Shown here: positions 43,201 through 50,549 of the stretch, in pieces
Position numbering within the stretch: the first letter of the stretch is position 1
Layout of the letters: the number at the start of each line of letters is the position of its first letter
Assembly (NCBI GenBank): GCA_964410625.1
Contig: CAYPHY010000029.1
Span: forward strand, 1 to 64,000
Direction of reading: 5' to 3'
Length of the DNA: 64,000 nucleotides
Source: CAYPHY01 sp964410625
Lineage (GTDB): Bacteria > Chloroflexota > Anaerolineae > Promineifilales > Promineifilaceae
Translations under genes and position numbers: made by a program
Notes under the pieces: model-generated
Databases searched by the model: none
Told to the model about the DNA's origin: nothing
Seen by the model: only the letters and a program-made list of their open reading frames with translations

Positions 43201-43464
43201 GTTGACGCTGAAGCCGAGGAGGTTGTGGCGCAGCAAGACAGCTTCCCGCAAGGCAACAGCTATCCCACCAGCCAATGGACGGCACAAGAAATCATCACCG
43301 ACACCGTTCAACTCGATCTGAGTAACATCTCTCCTGGCACTTACCGTCTTGCCATTGGCTTCTATGAACAGTCTGAAGGTCTTCCTCGATTGCCAGTTGT
43401 TAGCGGTGACACGCCGCTCTCCGACAATCTCGTAATCTTGCCGGACACGATTCGGCTACCATAA
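40222..43464 (+). CDS. Giant multi-TM 6-pyruvoyl-tetrahydropterin-synthase-related/YfhO-like membrane protein
   Basis: This 1080-residue protein has a GT-C-like layout. TM1 is near residues 37-55, the first loop has WMPDANYGYGYPFYNYYAPLS, and about ten further TM segments reach ~440. A C-terminal periplasmic beta region (~660-1080) follows another TM near 640. It resembles PTPS-related/YfhO-type proteins, suspected glycosyltransferases of the envelope. Three intergenic-type repeats are read in frame: residues ~5-38 (GRLGDWETGRLR), ~247-265 (GKWQVAGSRWQVA) and ~628-636 (FAPFAPLRE). The first means the true start is uncertain; ATG 40222 overlaps the preceding stop. Function is inferred only from fold class. 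Confidence 0.8.
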   Translation: MTEESGRLGDWETGRLRALPGKKQSLSLLLSHSLLRDFQFWAVLFVALLAAWPAAAEPGLLNTRGGGDSPFLLQRLQQLVAAVADNHFPVRWMPDANYGYGYPFYNYYAPLSIYIAAFFRFLGFSFVRSIHLAQLAGFVVAGWGMARLANRWWGNRWAGWLAAVAYTFAPFHMVNVYTRGDSLAEFWAMAFYPWILLAADNLLQRPRSSRAVARFALAYAALILSHNISALIFSPFLLLYLLLRVASGKWQVAGSRWQVASDRWREAGSRLLAVGGGLLLALGLAAWFFLPALAEQALAQLEPVTAGYFHYSNHFRGLDLLQPNLWFDYSPDGGRAFRMGLIQTIAIVLGAGCLVAASFGIVRLERASGGRFGNPRHLFVMVAFLVATLMITPLSRPLWDHLPLLPFTQFPWRFLSVQAFAGALLTGAIAWLPYRKFVVPLVALALALGGLAGLKTDHLIISDEDVTPRRLAEYEWFTGNIGSTVSAEYLPPTAQPRPFSSEWLNSGRRDNIQAVAGTLDSAQLIERRATSQTWEVRTEAEGATVVLPTLYWPGWTATADRQPLSIRPHPTSGLIALDLPPGPQQVTLTLGRTPIRLAAELLSLAAIGIVACLLIADFRRKHKETKSFAPFAPLREPLLLLSLLLILAWLEPEPSLAADNLTWDFAQMGYLHHDVEGVVFDDGTHLQGYRYHAEAIAAGETLTISLNFTSAADTEATIELATPALARPTPDEQSPPPVFVAETRPLESQSLTFQLTIPADAPTGLVVPRLTLADARPLMPSGQTRGELFLRPLFIQAANQQQQVFNQPVGLDVATVEMVVREDNVLEGHFAWWTERPLGGNYHFSWRLQDANGQVLAQLDSQPGYGFQPSVGWPAGQPIHDWLSLRLPDSLSGSGPYPLVMRLYDSVGGEELLVRQVGLLAETEERLEYRPHTPNFALPDDYLPLAAAFLANNTPIITLHGYQIDQYSNTLSLTLYWEALEGMTADYIRFVHLVDAEAEEVVAQQDSFPQGNSYPTSQWTAQEIITDTVQLDLSNISPGTYRLAIGFYEQSEGLPRLPVVSGDTPLSDNLVILPDTIRLP
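40229..40325. repeat. gggagattgggagact / ctcagtctcttact array in a coding start
   Basis: Direct words gctgggagattgggagactg (left) face caatctctcagtctctta (right) around a central gctttacctgggaagaag. The array is translated as the N-terminus of the giant membrane protein, or lies in its leader if the real start is downstream. Confidence 0.8.
40953..41010. repeat. gcaagtggcaggtggcagg repeat inside the membrane-protein gene
   Basis: Six degenerate copies of ggtagcaagtggcaggtggc occur in tandem, in frame, between two TM-coding segments. The same repeat occurs at 14085-14115 inside the histidine kinase gene and encodes the same peptide GKWQVAG. Confidence 0.85.
42085..42125. repeat. ctttgcgccctttgcgcc repeat inside the membrane-protein gene
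   Basis: gctttgcgccctttgcgcct and cttttgcgtgagcc-type words are the sort of sequence usually seen between bacterial genes; here they are translated as FAPFAPLRE next to a TM helix. Confidence 0.55.
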
Positions 43465-43475
43465 TCAATGGTAGC

Positions 43476-43538
43476 GCGATTTTCCTACATCGCGGTTGCT
43501 CCACAACAGCGGCTATGACAGCGATTTGGGAAAATCGC
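43476..43538. repeat. gcgattttcctacatcgc nested inverted repeat
   Basis: gcgattttcctacatcgc (43476-43493) and gcgatttgggaaaatcgc (43521-43538) are inexact reverse complements, each arm itself palindromic. The pair lies 12 bases after the giant membrane-protein gene and may end its transcript. Confidence 0.75.
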
Positions 43539-43593
43539 TGTACAAGTAGGCGCATCAACGAAAGTGACGCACAACCAAAATAAGAAAAAGTGT

Positions 43594-43622
43594 TCCAATT
43601 TTGTTTAACTTACGTTACAATA
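43594..43622 (+). promoter_or_regulatory. Candidate promoter for amidase and transpeptidase genes
   Basis: ttccaa, a 17-base spacer, then tacaat gives a plausible -35/-10 pair in an AT-rich patch about 50 bases before the amidase ATG. The -35 match is poor (4 of 6 at best), so this is tentative. Confidence 0.35.
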
Positions 43623-43672
43623 TAGACATAACGAAAGTCACTGAGCTAGATGTGGAGTAGGCAGCATAGAAT

Positions 43673-44464
43673 ATGCAGCGGCGACAGGCGGCTAATTCCG
43701 GAATATCTGATTTGCCAATTATGCGCTTTCTGTGGCGCAATATCTTGGTGCTTACCTTTCTCGCGGTGGCGATGAGTGGGATGTTGTCTGTCTACTACTA
43801 CTTTAGCCCAACGGGGGGAACGGCCGAAGTCGTCGCCGCCGGAAGCCTGGCTGGTGGCCTGAGTGCACCGCTGACCAAGCCCAGACCGGCCGTGCCAGTG
43901 GCCCAACGGCTGGCGCAAAGCCCAGGGCCGTTGCGTATCGGCATCATTTCCGGTCATCGCGGAAACGACTCCGGCTCGGTTTGTGCCGATGGACTGACCG
44001 AAGCGCAGGTGGTTGAGGACATTGCTACCCGCGTGGTTGCCGCACTAGAGGCGCAGAACATTCGCACTGATCTGTTGGATGAATTCGATCCCCGGCTCGC
44101 TGGTTACACCGCGACGGCATTGGTTTCCATCCACGCCGACTCCTGTGATTACGTCAACGAACTGGCGACGGGCTACAAAGTGGCCGGATCATCCTATACT
44201 GACTCAACGCAACTATCAATCTGTGTCGAGGAAGCGTATACACGGGATACGCAACTGCCATATCACGCCAATACGATTACTCCCCATATGACCGACTACC
44301 ACGCCTTTCGCGAGATTGCCCCTGGCGTACCGGCGGTCATCATTGAGACGGGTTTCCTCAATCTCGACCGCGAATTTCTGACCCAACGCTCCGATGTAGC
44401 AGCCAAGGCAATCAGCGATGGTATTCTCTGCTATCTTGGGGAAGCTCGAGGGAGTACAAGGTGA
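43673..44464 (+). CDS. N-acetylmuramoyl-L-alanine amidase (Amidase_3)
   Basis: This 263-residue protein has an N-terminal membrane segment (~20-40, NILVLTFLAVAMSGMLSVYY). The amidase_3 zinc site is complete: His in ISGHRGNDSG, Glu in ADGLTEAQV, His in VSIHADSC, and catalytic Glu in PAVIIETGFLN. The enzyme cleaves the stem peptide from muramic acid in peptidoglycan, outside the membrane. The stop overlaps the GTG of an L,D-transpeptidase gene, so cell-wall cutting and cross-linking are encoded together. Some Chloroflexota have been argued to lack typical peptidoglycan; this pair supports a wall here. Confidence 0.92.
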   Translation: MQRRQAANSGISDLPIMRFLWRNILVLTFLAVAMSGMLSVYYYFSPTGGTAEVVAAGSLAGGLSAPLTKPRPAVPVAQRLAQSPGPLRIGIISGHRGNDSGSVCADGLTEAQVVEDIATRVVAALEAQNIRTDLLDEFDPRLAGYTATALVSIHADSCDYVNELATGYKVAGSSYTDSTQLSICVEEAYTRDTQLPYHANTITPHMTDYHAFREIAPGVPAVIIETGFLNLDREFLTQRSDVAAKAISDGILCYLGEARGSTR

Positions 44465-45627
44465 ACGCTGAGCGTCTGATCAGAGAGGCAAAGCGAGCCA
44501 TTGAACAGGATCGGCCGCGTGAGGCCCGCTCCCTGTTGCAACAAGCGGCCGAACAGACGCCAACTGATCCCCGCATCTGGCTGCTTCTGGCTGGCATTGC
44601 TCCGTCTTCCCGCGCACGAGAAGCGTATTTGCAACAAGCGGCCGCCCTACGCCAGACAAAAACGAACACGGCGGCCGTTGCCCCTCAATCCACAACATCC
44701 ACCACGACGCCTATTGCCAGACGCGGCCGTTTGTCTTCCCCCGTCAATGGTGGGCTGTTGTTGCTGCTTGTCACCGGCATATTAATCGCCGGGGTGTTCC
44801 TGTGGAGCTACCAGACGGGACGGCCGTTAACCGCACTCGTGGCCGCCTGGTTGCCTGAGGGTACGCCAGTGCAAACGGCCGGAGATGACGTTGCAGCAGA
44901 CGACAGCAGCACCGGCGATGTGCTTCGCGCGGAAGTTCCAGAGACGGCCGAGGAGTCGCTACAGCCGACGCCGACTTTGGCGGCCGTTAGCGAGGATATG
45001 GAAGCGGAACCGGCAGAACCGGCAGCCGATATTTCATCGCCGGAGGCCGTAGCTGAGGCGGTGGATGAGACGGCCGCAGAGGTTGCCGGTGTTGGTGGCT
45101 TGACCAGCGATCCCTCGCTGGCTAAGCAGATCGCCGCCGACAGCCAACCGCGACCGGCCTGGACGCCGACGCTTGCCCCAACCCCCACGCCGGAACCAAC
45201 GGCCACCCCCACGCCTGAACCAGCTCCGGGGACGGCCGCGCGTCCGGCCGAAGTGGGTGATGGTGAACGGTGGATTGATGTCAACCTCACCAGCCAGACG
45301 CTGACTGCTTTTGAAGGGGATACGGCCGTGCTAACCTCATTGATCTCCAGCGGCACATGGCTGCACCCCACCGTCACCGGCCAATATCGCACCTACATCA
45401 AATATGAAAGCCAGACAATGAATGGCTATCTGCTCGGATATGATTATTATCTGGAAGGCGTCCCCCATGTGATGTACTTCTATCGCGACTATGCCATTCA
45501 TGGGGCTTATTGGCACAACAACTTCGGCACACCGATGAGCCACGGCTGTGTTAACGTCAACCTCACCGATGCCGCCTGGCTCTATGAGTGGGCGCCGGTG
45601 GGGACGTTGGTCAACGTACACTACTAG
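44461..45627 (+). CDS. TPR-linked, membrane-anchored L,D-transpeptidase (YkuD)
   Basis: GTG 44461 overlaps the previous stop. The 388 residues begin with a short TPR-like helical repeat (LIREAKRAIEQDRPREARSLL), then one TM (~100-117) and a long Thr/Pro/Glu-rich linker. A C-terminal YkuD domain (~270-388) carries the conserved HGAYWHNNFGTPMSHGCVN with catalytic Cys363. It forms 3-3 cross-links in peptidoglycan or attaches wall-linked molecules, acting outside the membrane while the TPR part stays inside. A cytoplasmic TPR on an L,D-transpeptidase is unusual and suggests an inside partner. Confidence 0.92.
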   Translation: MNAERLIREAKRAIEQDRPREARSLLQQAAEQTPTDPRIWLLLAGIAPSSRAREAYLQQAAALRQTKTNTAAVAPQSTTSTTTPIARRGRLSSPVNGGLLLLLVTGILIAGVFLWSYQTGRPLTALVAAWLPEGTPVQTAGDDVAADDSSTGDVLRAEVPETAEESLQPTPTLAAVSEDMEAEPAEPAADISSPEAVAEAVDETAAEVAGVGGLTSDPSLAKQIAADSQPRPAWTPTLAPTPTPEPTATPTPEPAPGTAARPAEVGDGERWIDVNLTSQTLTAFEGDTAVLTSLISSGTWLHPTVTGQYRTYIKYESQTMNGYLLGYDYYLEGVPHVMYFYRDYAIHGAYWHNNFGTPMSHGCVNVNLTDAAWLYEWAPVGTLVNVHY

Positions 45628-45713
45628 GAGGAGACTAAGAGATTGAGAGACTAGGAGACTAAATAGCTGAATCATCTAGTCTCTCAATCTCTCAGTCTCT
45701 TAATCTCTTTTCC
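45626..45713. terminator. gagactaagagattgag inverted array with T tail
   Basis: ggagactaagagattgagag faces ctagtctctcaatctctcag and cttaatctctttt. The long imperfect stem ends in a T tract after the transpeptidase stop, so it is likely a plus-strand terminator. The deaminase gene starts two bases after it. Confidence 0.8.
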
Positions 45714-45715
45714 CC

Positions 45716-46828
45716 ATGCCCCCCTTATTCACGCGCTACCCCCGCCTGGTACAACGCTGCCCTTACCGGCCGTTGGGTGATTGGCCGACGCCGGTAGAAC
45801 GGCTGCCTTTATTGGCGGAGCGGTTGGGCATCGGCCGTCTGTTCATCAAGCGCGATGACATCAGCGGCCGTCCTTATGGCGGCAATAAGGTGCGCAAGCT
45901 AGAGTTCTTGCTTGGCGACGCTCTACAACGGGGGGCGCGGGCGATTTTGACCTTCGGCCGTGCCGGCTCGAACCACGCGCTGGCAACGGCCGTCTACGGT
46001 CGCGCTGCCGGACTGGAGACCATCGCCATGCTGTTGCCGCAGCCCAACGCCCACTGCGTGCGCCGCAACCTCCTCTGGTCTTTGGCGCTGGACGCGGAGC
46101 TGCATCTGCAAGCGACCACACCGGTGTTGGCGGCCGATGCACTCTATCAATTTGTGCGAAGCTTGTTGCGCCGGGGTCGGCCGCCGCTGATTGTCCCCCC
46201 TGGTGGCTCTTCGCCGGTTGGGACGCTGGGGTATGTGAATGCCGCCTTTGAACTGCAAGGGCAGGTGGAGGCGGGGCTACTGCCGGAGCCTGATCTTATC
46301 TATGTGACGGCAGGGACGATGGGCACGGCCGCCGGGTTGATTTTGGGTTTACGGTTGGCGGGACTACAAAGCCGGGTCGTTGCTGTGCGGGTGGTGGAAG
46401 AAGCGTATGTCAACGGAAAGGGTATGGTACAGTTGATCAGGCGGACGAATCACCATTTGCAGCGGCTAGATGGGGCAGTCCCCAACTTGACCATTGACGT
46501 TGATGATTTTGATTTGCGTGGTGAGTTCTATGGGGGTGCATACGGCCGCTTCACCCCGGAATGTATGTCGGCGGTGAGCCTGATGGAAGAAACGGCCGCG
46601 CTCCGGTTAGAAGGGACCTACACTGGCAAGAGTTGTGCGACGCTGATTGACGATGCAGCCAGGGGATTGTTGGCCGATAAGACCGTTCTCTTCTGGCATA
46701 CAGCCAATTCGCAACCAGCTCCGGCGGAAGTGGAGACGGCCGATTACCGCCAATTACCCCGCGCTTTCCACCCCTATTTTGAGCGGCCGGTGCAAGAATT
46801 GGATAATACAATGAACAATGACAAATGA
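45716..46828 (+). CDS. D-cysteine desulfhydrase/ACC deaminase-family PLP enzyme
   Basis: This 370-residue tryptophan-synthase-beta-fold enzyme has RLFIKRDDISGRPYGGNKVRKLEFLLGDAL, with PLP-binding Lys58 in GGNKVRK. GRAGSNHALATAVYG forms the carboxylate-binding loop, VPPGGSSPVGTLGYVNAAFEL the phosphate loop, and VTAGTMGTAAGL another conserved loop. The enzyme deaminates or desulfhydrates a small amino acid; D-cysteine and 1-aminocyclopropane-1-carboxylate are the usual options, not separable here. The last residues (LDNTMNNDK) come from an intergenic aatgaacaatgac repeat. No ribosome site is clear before the ATG. Confidence 0.9.
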   Translation: MPPLFTRYPRLVQRCPYRPLGDWPTPVERLPLLAERLGIGRLFIKRDDISGRPYGGNKVRKLEFLLGDALQRGARAILTFGRAGSNHALATAVYGRAAGLETIAMLLPQPNAHCVRRNLLWSLALDAELHLQATTPVLAADALYQFVRSLLRRGRPPLIVPPGGSSPVGTLGYVNAAFELQGQVEAGLLPEPDLIYVTAGTMGTAAGLILGLRLAGLQSRVVAVRVVEEAYVNGKGMVQLIRRTNHHLQRLDGAVPNLTIDVDDFDLRGEFYGGAYGRFTPECMSAVSLMEETAALRLEGTYTGKSCATLIDDAARGLLADKTVLFWHTANSQPAPAEVETADYRQLPRAFHPYFERPVQELDNTMNNDK

Positions 46829-46920
46829 GACAATGAACAAACAAAGGACTTCCTAAGTCTAACCTTCTTCATTGTTCATTGTCTCATTGTTCATTGTCTC
46901 ATTGTTCATTGTTTCATTCT
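46803..46920. repeat. aatgaacaatgac / gttcattgtctcatt inverted array
   Basis: acaatgaacaatgacaaatg and gagacaatgaacaaac face four cattgttcattgtctcat words. The array lies between the convergent PLP enzyme and SH3 lipoprotein genes, spans the stop of the former, and can fold into a long hairpin. Confidence 0.85.
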
Positions 46921-46955
46921 GCCTCCCCACAATCTCCCAATCTCCAACCTCTCTC

Positions 46956-48005
46956 CTAAATTTCATAATCAAAATGCACCAGGTAGCTGAGATAATACTC
47001 CTCTTGCCAGCGGTCAATGCCTACTACCCAGGTCCCCCAATCGAAGCCGGTTTCGTCACTTTCCGGGGAGGGGCGATAGGCGGAGAAGAAGTGTAGCGGC
47101 TCATACTCCTCCGGCAACTGCACCAGCCCGGCCGTTGCCCCGGAGAGCAGCTCATCACAACCTAGCTCGGTTGCGCCCAGGAAATCCTCTTGCAGGGTCG
47201 GTAAGATAACCTCGGCAAACGTGCCGACAATGTCAAAGCCGCTGCCGTCCTGGGTTCCCCATTCGTAGCTTTCTTCACTGGTGAAGAGATCGGCCGCTGC
47301 CTCACCCTCAATAAAAACCTCCGGGTTCCACCAATCATGGCGAATCCTTAGTCCACGCTCTGGATGTATCAGACTACCAAGCAGAAGGCCATCTTTGCTG
47401 GCAATCGCCGTTCCCAGTTCTTCGATCAAGGCCTGTGCGTCGGCGTCTTCGCAAAACGCGGCCGTTTCCACCGCTTCGGTCAGAAAGCGACTATTGACCC
47501 AGCCTTCCACTCCGCCTTGCTCAACCTGCACCCAGGTAGATTCGCCGATGATGGTTTGGCCTTGTTCTTCAACGGCGATACCCTCCGCGTCTGGAGCCAG
47601 TTCGCCAACCACATCATACTCAGGCCCTGGCCCTTCGCGGACATTCAACACATCATCGGCCGTCACATACACAACGCGATAATCCCCATCGGATGCACCT
47701 GCTTCTTCGGTCGGCGCGGCCGATGTCTCCGTAGGGGCAAGGGTTGGCGCGATAGTTGGCGTTGCTGCTGTGGTTGGTTCTGCCGCTGCGCTGGTGGGGG
47801 AAGCGACGGCCGTTGCTGCCGCGGTTGGTGATTCAGCCGGTGTTGTGGCCGCTGGTTGCGTCGCCTCAACAATGGGTGTTGGCAAGGCGGTTTCTTCTCC
47901 GCTGTCCCCGCCACAGGCGGCCGTCAGCGCCAGCAGAAAAATAAATAGAAGCGCGACGGTGGGCCGTCGCGCCAAAGAGTAGTTCACTATCGTTGTTTGT
48001 TTCAT
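46956..48005 (-). CDS. SH3-domain lipoprotein
   Basis: I chose ATG 48005 (MKQTTIVNYSLARRPTVALL), giving 349 residues with lipobox LTAAC. An Ala/Thr/Pro-rich linker (~35-105) leads to an SH3b domain (VYVTADDVLNVREGPGPEYDV, then WVQVEQGGVEGWVNSRFL, ~115-180). A C-terminal alpha/beta domain follows (IASKDGLLLGSLIHPERGLRIRHDWWNPE). SH3b modules often bind cell-wall peptides, so it is probably a surface-anchored wall-binding protein. Function otherwise unknown. The 3' end is in the inverted array shared with the convergent deaminase. Confidence 0.83.
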   Translation of the reverse strand: MKQTTIVNYSLARRPTVALLFIFLLALTAACGGDSGEETALPTPIVEATQPAATTPAESPTAAATAVASPTSAAAEPTTAATPTIAPTLAPTETSAAPTEEAGASDGDYRVVYVTADDVLNVREGPGPEYDVVGELAPDAEGIAVEEQGQTIIGESTWVQVEQGGVEGWVNSRFLTEAVETAAFCEDADAQALIEELGTAIASKDGLLLGSLIHPERGLRIRHDWWNPEVFIEGEAAADLFTSEESYEWGTQDGSGFDIVGTFAEVILPTLQEDFLGATELGCDELLSGATAGLVQLPEEYEPLHFFSAYRPSPESDETGFDWGTWVVGIDRWQEEYYLSYLVHFDYEI

Positions 48006-48078
48006 CTTGAATCTCGTCCCTCGAATGATACTTTTAACCATCTAATAGACGATGGCAAGGGGGAGTGGGTTCCGTTGA

Positions 48079-48117
48079 GCGATTTGGCAAATCGGGCGAT
48101 TTGGAAAATCGCTCTAC
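48079..48117. repeat. gcgatttggcaaatcgggcgatttgg palindrome
   Basis: agcgatttggcaaatcgggc followed by gatttggaaaatcgctc is a degraded member of the gcgatttaggaaaatcgc family. It sits immediately after the ychF stop. Confidence 0.7.
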
Positions 48118-48119
48118 AG

Positions 48120-49220
48120 TTACAGGTTGAACTTGATGTTAATCACATCCCCATCGTGGACGATGTAGGTCTTGCCTTCTTGCCGCAGCTTGCCCGCCGT
48201 TCGTGCCTGGGGCAAGCCGCCCAGTTTAATCAGATCGTCGTAGGCCACCACTTCGGCGCGGATGAAGCCTTTGGCCAGGTCGGTGTGGATGGCGGCCGCA
48301 GCATCAACGGCCGTCGCCCCGCGCTTAATCGTCCACGCCCGCACCTCGTCCTCGCCGACGGTGAAGAAGGAATGGAGGCCCATCAAGTCATAGCTGAGGC
48401 GGATGATGCGGTCGAGGCTTAACTCCTCAACGCCATACTCTTCCATGAAGAGTTGCAGCGACTCTTCATCCCCGGCCGCGCTCAGTTGCGCCAACTCCAT
48501 CTCCAGCTTGCCGCGCAGATTGACGACGACGCTTTGCGGCTGGTCATAGTCGAGTTCAACTTCCGCCTGATCGTCGCCGATGTTGAAGATGACCACCTTG
48601 GGCTTCAGCGTCAGCAGTCCATAGCCGCGCAAGCTCTTTAGCTGTTCTTCGCTCAGGTCGAGCGAACGCAACGGCCGTTCGGCCGACAACGTTTCATTCA
48701 GCGTATGAAACAGGGTTAGTTCCGCTTCGGCCGCGGCCTTGTCCTTTGTTGCCCCCTTCTTCAGCGACTCGTTGATCCGTTCGATCCGCCGTTCCACCGT
48801 CCCCAGGTCGTTGAGCAGGAATTCCAACTCCAGCGCGGCCAGATCACGCGCCGGGTCTACGCTACCGTCGGGGTGTGGCACAAGGTCGCTTTCAAAAGCG
48901 CGAACGACATGGACAAAGCCATCCAGCCCGGAGAGGTGGTTGAGCAACGCCCCCCCTCCAGCCATCGCCATGCCCCCGCTTTCCTCCATCCCCGTTTGCA
49001 GCCCAGCCACATCGGTATAGGTGATGCGGGCATAGGTGGTCTTTTGCGGCTTAAACATCTCGCTCAAGAGATCCACGCGCTTGTCGCGCACGTCGACAAC
49101 GGCCGTCAGCACATCGAAACGGCCGCCCATGCTCTGCCCTGTCGGGGCGTTGCCCTGTGTCAGGGCGTTAAAAATCGTTGTTTTGCCTGCGCCGGGCAGG
49201 CCAATGACACCAAGTTTCAT
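48120..49220 (-). CDS. ychF: Obg-like GTPase/ATPase YchF
   Basis: I chose ATG 49220 (MKLGVIGLPGAGKTTIFNAL), giving 366 residues; the frame open to 49316 is not conserved-looking. The G1 motif is GLPGAGKTT where NVGKST is commoner, and the C-terminal TGS-like end reads VNIKFNL-like (GDVINIKFNL). The coiled-coil insertion (RRIERINESLKKGATKDKAAAEAEL) and the late SFFTVGEDEVRAWTI segment, with ACKxxL replaced, match YchF. It is a ribosome-linked, often ATP-preferring NTPase and a stress regulator. A RelE-type toxin gene lies 65 bases upstream. Confidence 0.9.
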   Translation of the reverse strand: MKLGVIGLPGAGKTTIFNALTQGNAPTGQSMGGRFDVLTAVVDVRDKRVDLLSEMFKPQKTTYARITYTDVAGLQTGMEESGGMAMAGGGALLNHLSGLDGFVHVVRAFESDLVPHPDGSVDPARDLAALELEFLLNDLGTVERRIERINESLKKGATKDKAAAEAELTLFHTLNETLSAERPLRSLDLSEEQLKSLRGYGLLTLKPKVVIFNIGDDQAEVELDYDQPQSVVVNLRGKLEMELAQLSAAGDEESLQLFMEEYGVEELSLDRIIRLSYDLMGLHSFFTVGEDEVRAWTIKRGATAVDAAAAIHTDLAKGFIRAEVVAYDDLIKLGGLPQARTAGKLRQEGKTYIVHDGDVINIKFNL

Positions 49221-49284
49221 AAGCGGAAGTATAGCACAGGGGAAGTAATACGGTGGGTCAATAATGATAGAGCAGGCGAACTTC

Positions 49285-49542
49285 TTAACGACCGTAAGCC
49301 TCTCGTCGGTGAGCAATACTCAACACAACAACTTGTTTTTCAGCATGATTAACCTGGTAGATAATCCGGTAATCACCCTCGCGAATGCGCCAGCGATTTT
49401 TGCTGTCACTCAACTTTTTAGCGTCAACCGAACGAGGATTTTTAAGCGATCGAAGTGCACGCCTTATACGGGGCTGCACTTCAGGCGGGAGCTTACGAAA
49501 ATCACGCCTGGCCGGGGGAGGAAGAAGAACATCGTACTCCAT
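49285..49542 (-). CDS. RelE/ParE-type toxin
   Basis: This 85-residue protein matches RelE: MEYDVLLPPPARRDFRKLP, helix EVQPRIRRALRSLKN, KKLSDSKNRWRIREGDYRIIYQVN (the RxGxYRxxY core with catalytic Arg/Tyr), and IAHRREAYGR at the end. RelE toxins cut mRNA in the ribosomal A site. The gene follows its antitoxin by three bases. It lies between the antitoxin and ychF. Confidence 0.92.
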   Translation of the reverse strand: MEYDVLLPPPARRDFRKLPPEVQPRIRRALRSLKNPRSVDAKKLSDSKNRWRIREGDYRIIYQVNHAEKQVVVLSIAHRREAYGR

Positions 49543-49545
49543 TGT

Positions 49546-49797
49546 TTATAGTGCTTCTTCACTTAACTCAGCCAAAAATTTCTCTAATGGGCGAGCTTCA
49601 CCGCCTTCGCTTTCCGCTTCGTCGGCCAACATGTTATCAATTGCATCTTGAAGATGGGGCGGCAATTCTTCCCAATCAGCATAGCGTGCCAGCAGGCGCA
49701 ACAGGCGTTGGTACTCCTGATAATCAAGGATGACGCCTTCTAGTTTGCCGCTGGCGTCATAGACAGTTCGGGGGGGGAAAACGGATGTTTCGATCAT
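49546..49797 (-). CDS. Antitoxin of the RelE-type pair
   Basis: This 83-residue acidic protein begins with a short beta-strand part (FPPRTVYDASGKLEGVILDYQEYQRLLRLL) that looks like the N-terminal Phd/YefM-style dimer unit, and ends in a long acidic helix. It is immediately upstream of the RelE-type toxin and is presumably translated first. The family is not certain. Confidence 0.78.
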   Translation of the reverse strand: MIETSVFPPRTVYDASGKLEGVILDYQEYQRLLRLLARYADWEELPPHLQDAIDNMLADEAESEGGEARPLEKFLAELSEEAL

Positions 49798-49905
49798 TAT
49801 TTACCTCGTAAGGATGATTATACTCATTAAGCAAGGGTGGGGCGAGACGGAGGCTAGATTAGAATTAATGCCATGAACCTGAATTGGTGCTAAGCTTTTC
49901 CCAAG

Positions 49906-50549
49906 TTGCTCTATTCGCATATGGGGTCGCTGTGCGGGGTTGTCCATGGAGAAAACAACGATTGGTGTGCTTTTGGTGATGTCACCTCGCCCATCGTTCG
50001 CGAGGGGATTGTGTATCTTTTAGCGGCCGAAAAGTATGCAGCCGAGATAGAGGCGAATAGTTCATGGCGTGGCTATCCAGCACAATTGGAGATAGATGAA
50101 GGGGGTGGGGGGTCGCGATTCGAAGTGGTTTTTACCATCGTGGGTGATAACCGCACCTTTACCTTGCACTTCTTCAGCGCTTCGCCCTGGCCAGAGGCAG
50201 AGCTGCAAATTTATCGCACGATGATTGAAACTTTTGTGCTAGAAGGAGCTACCGAAGAAGAGATTGATATTCCGCTGGAGTGGGAAGCAGGGACAAACGA
50301 AGGAGGATATTCGATTGAAGCGGCCGTGCAAGAAATATTCCAGAAGCAGGTATACTGGTATTGACCGAGCCAGTACAGGGCTTTATCACGATTACTCTTG
50401 CCCCCGATGGGCAATTGCTGACGGAAGATAGCATGGTGCTTGGATGGGAAGACATTGCAATAGGAGCGCAAGTGCAAGCCACTGGCGAAGTCGGTGAGGC
50501 AGGAACATTATTGGCACAGGAGATTCGCCTGCTTGGGTCAGATGATTAA
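49906..50549 (+). pseudogene. Frameshifted lipoprotein-like gene, copy 1
   Basis: From TTG 49906 (or ATG 49921) a frame encodes GENNDWCAFGDVTSPIVREG and continues to residue ~145. Near 50335 the reading should shift by one base to continue as EAGILVLTEPVQGFITITLA and end at 50549. The neighbour at 50542-51022 keeps the same module in one frame, so the shift is real relative to it. An in-frame TAA at 49891 separates a possible upstream ATG (49873, MNLNWC). The natural product may be a lipoprotein whose leader is lost, or sequencing error may be involved. Confidence 0.6.
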
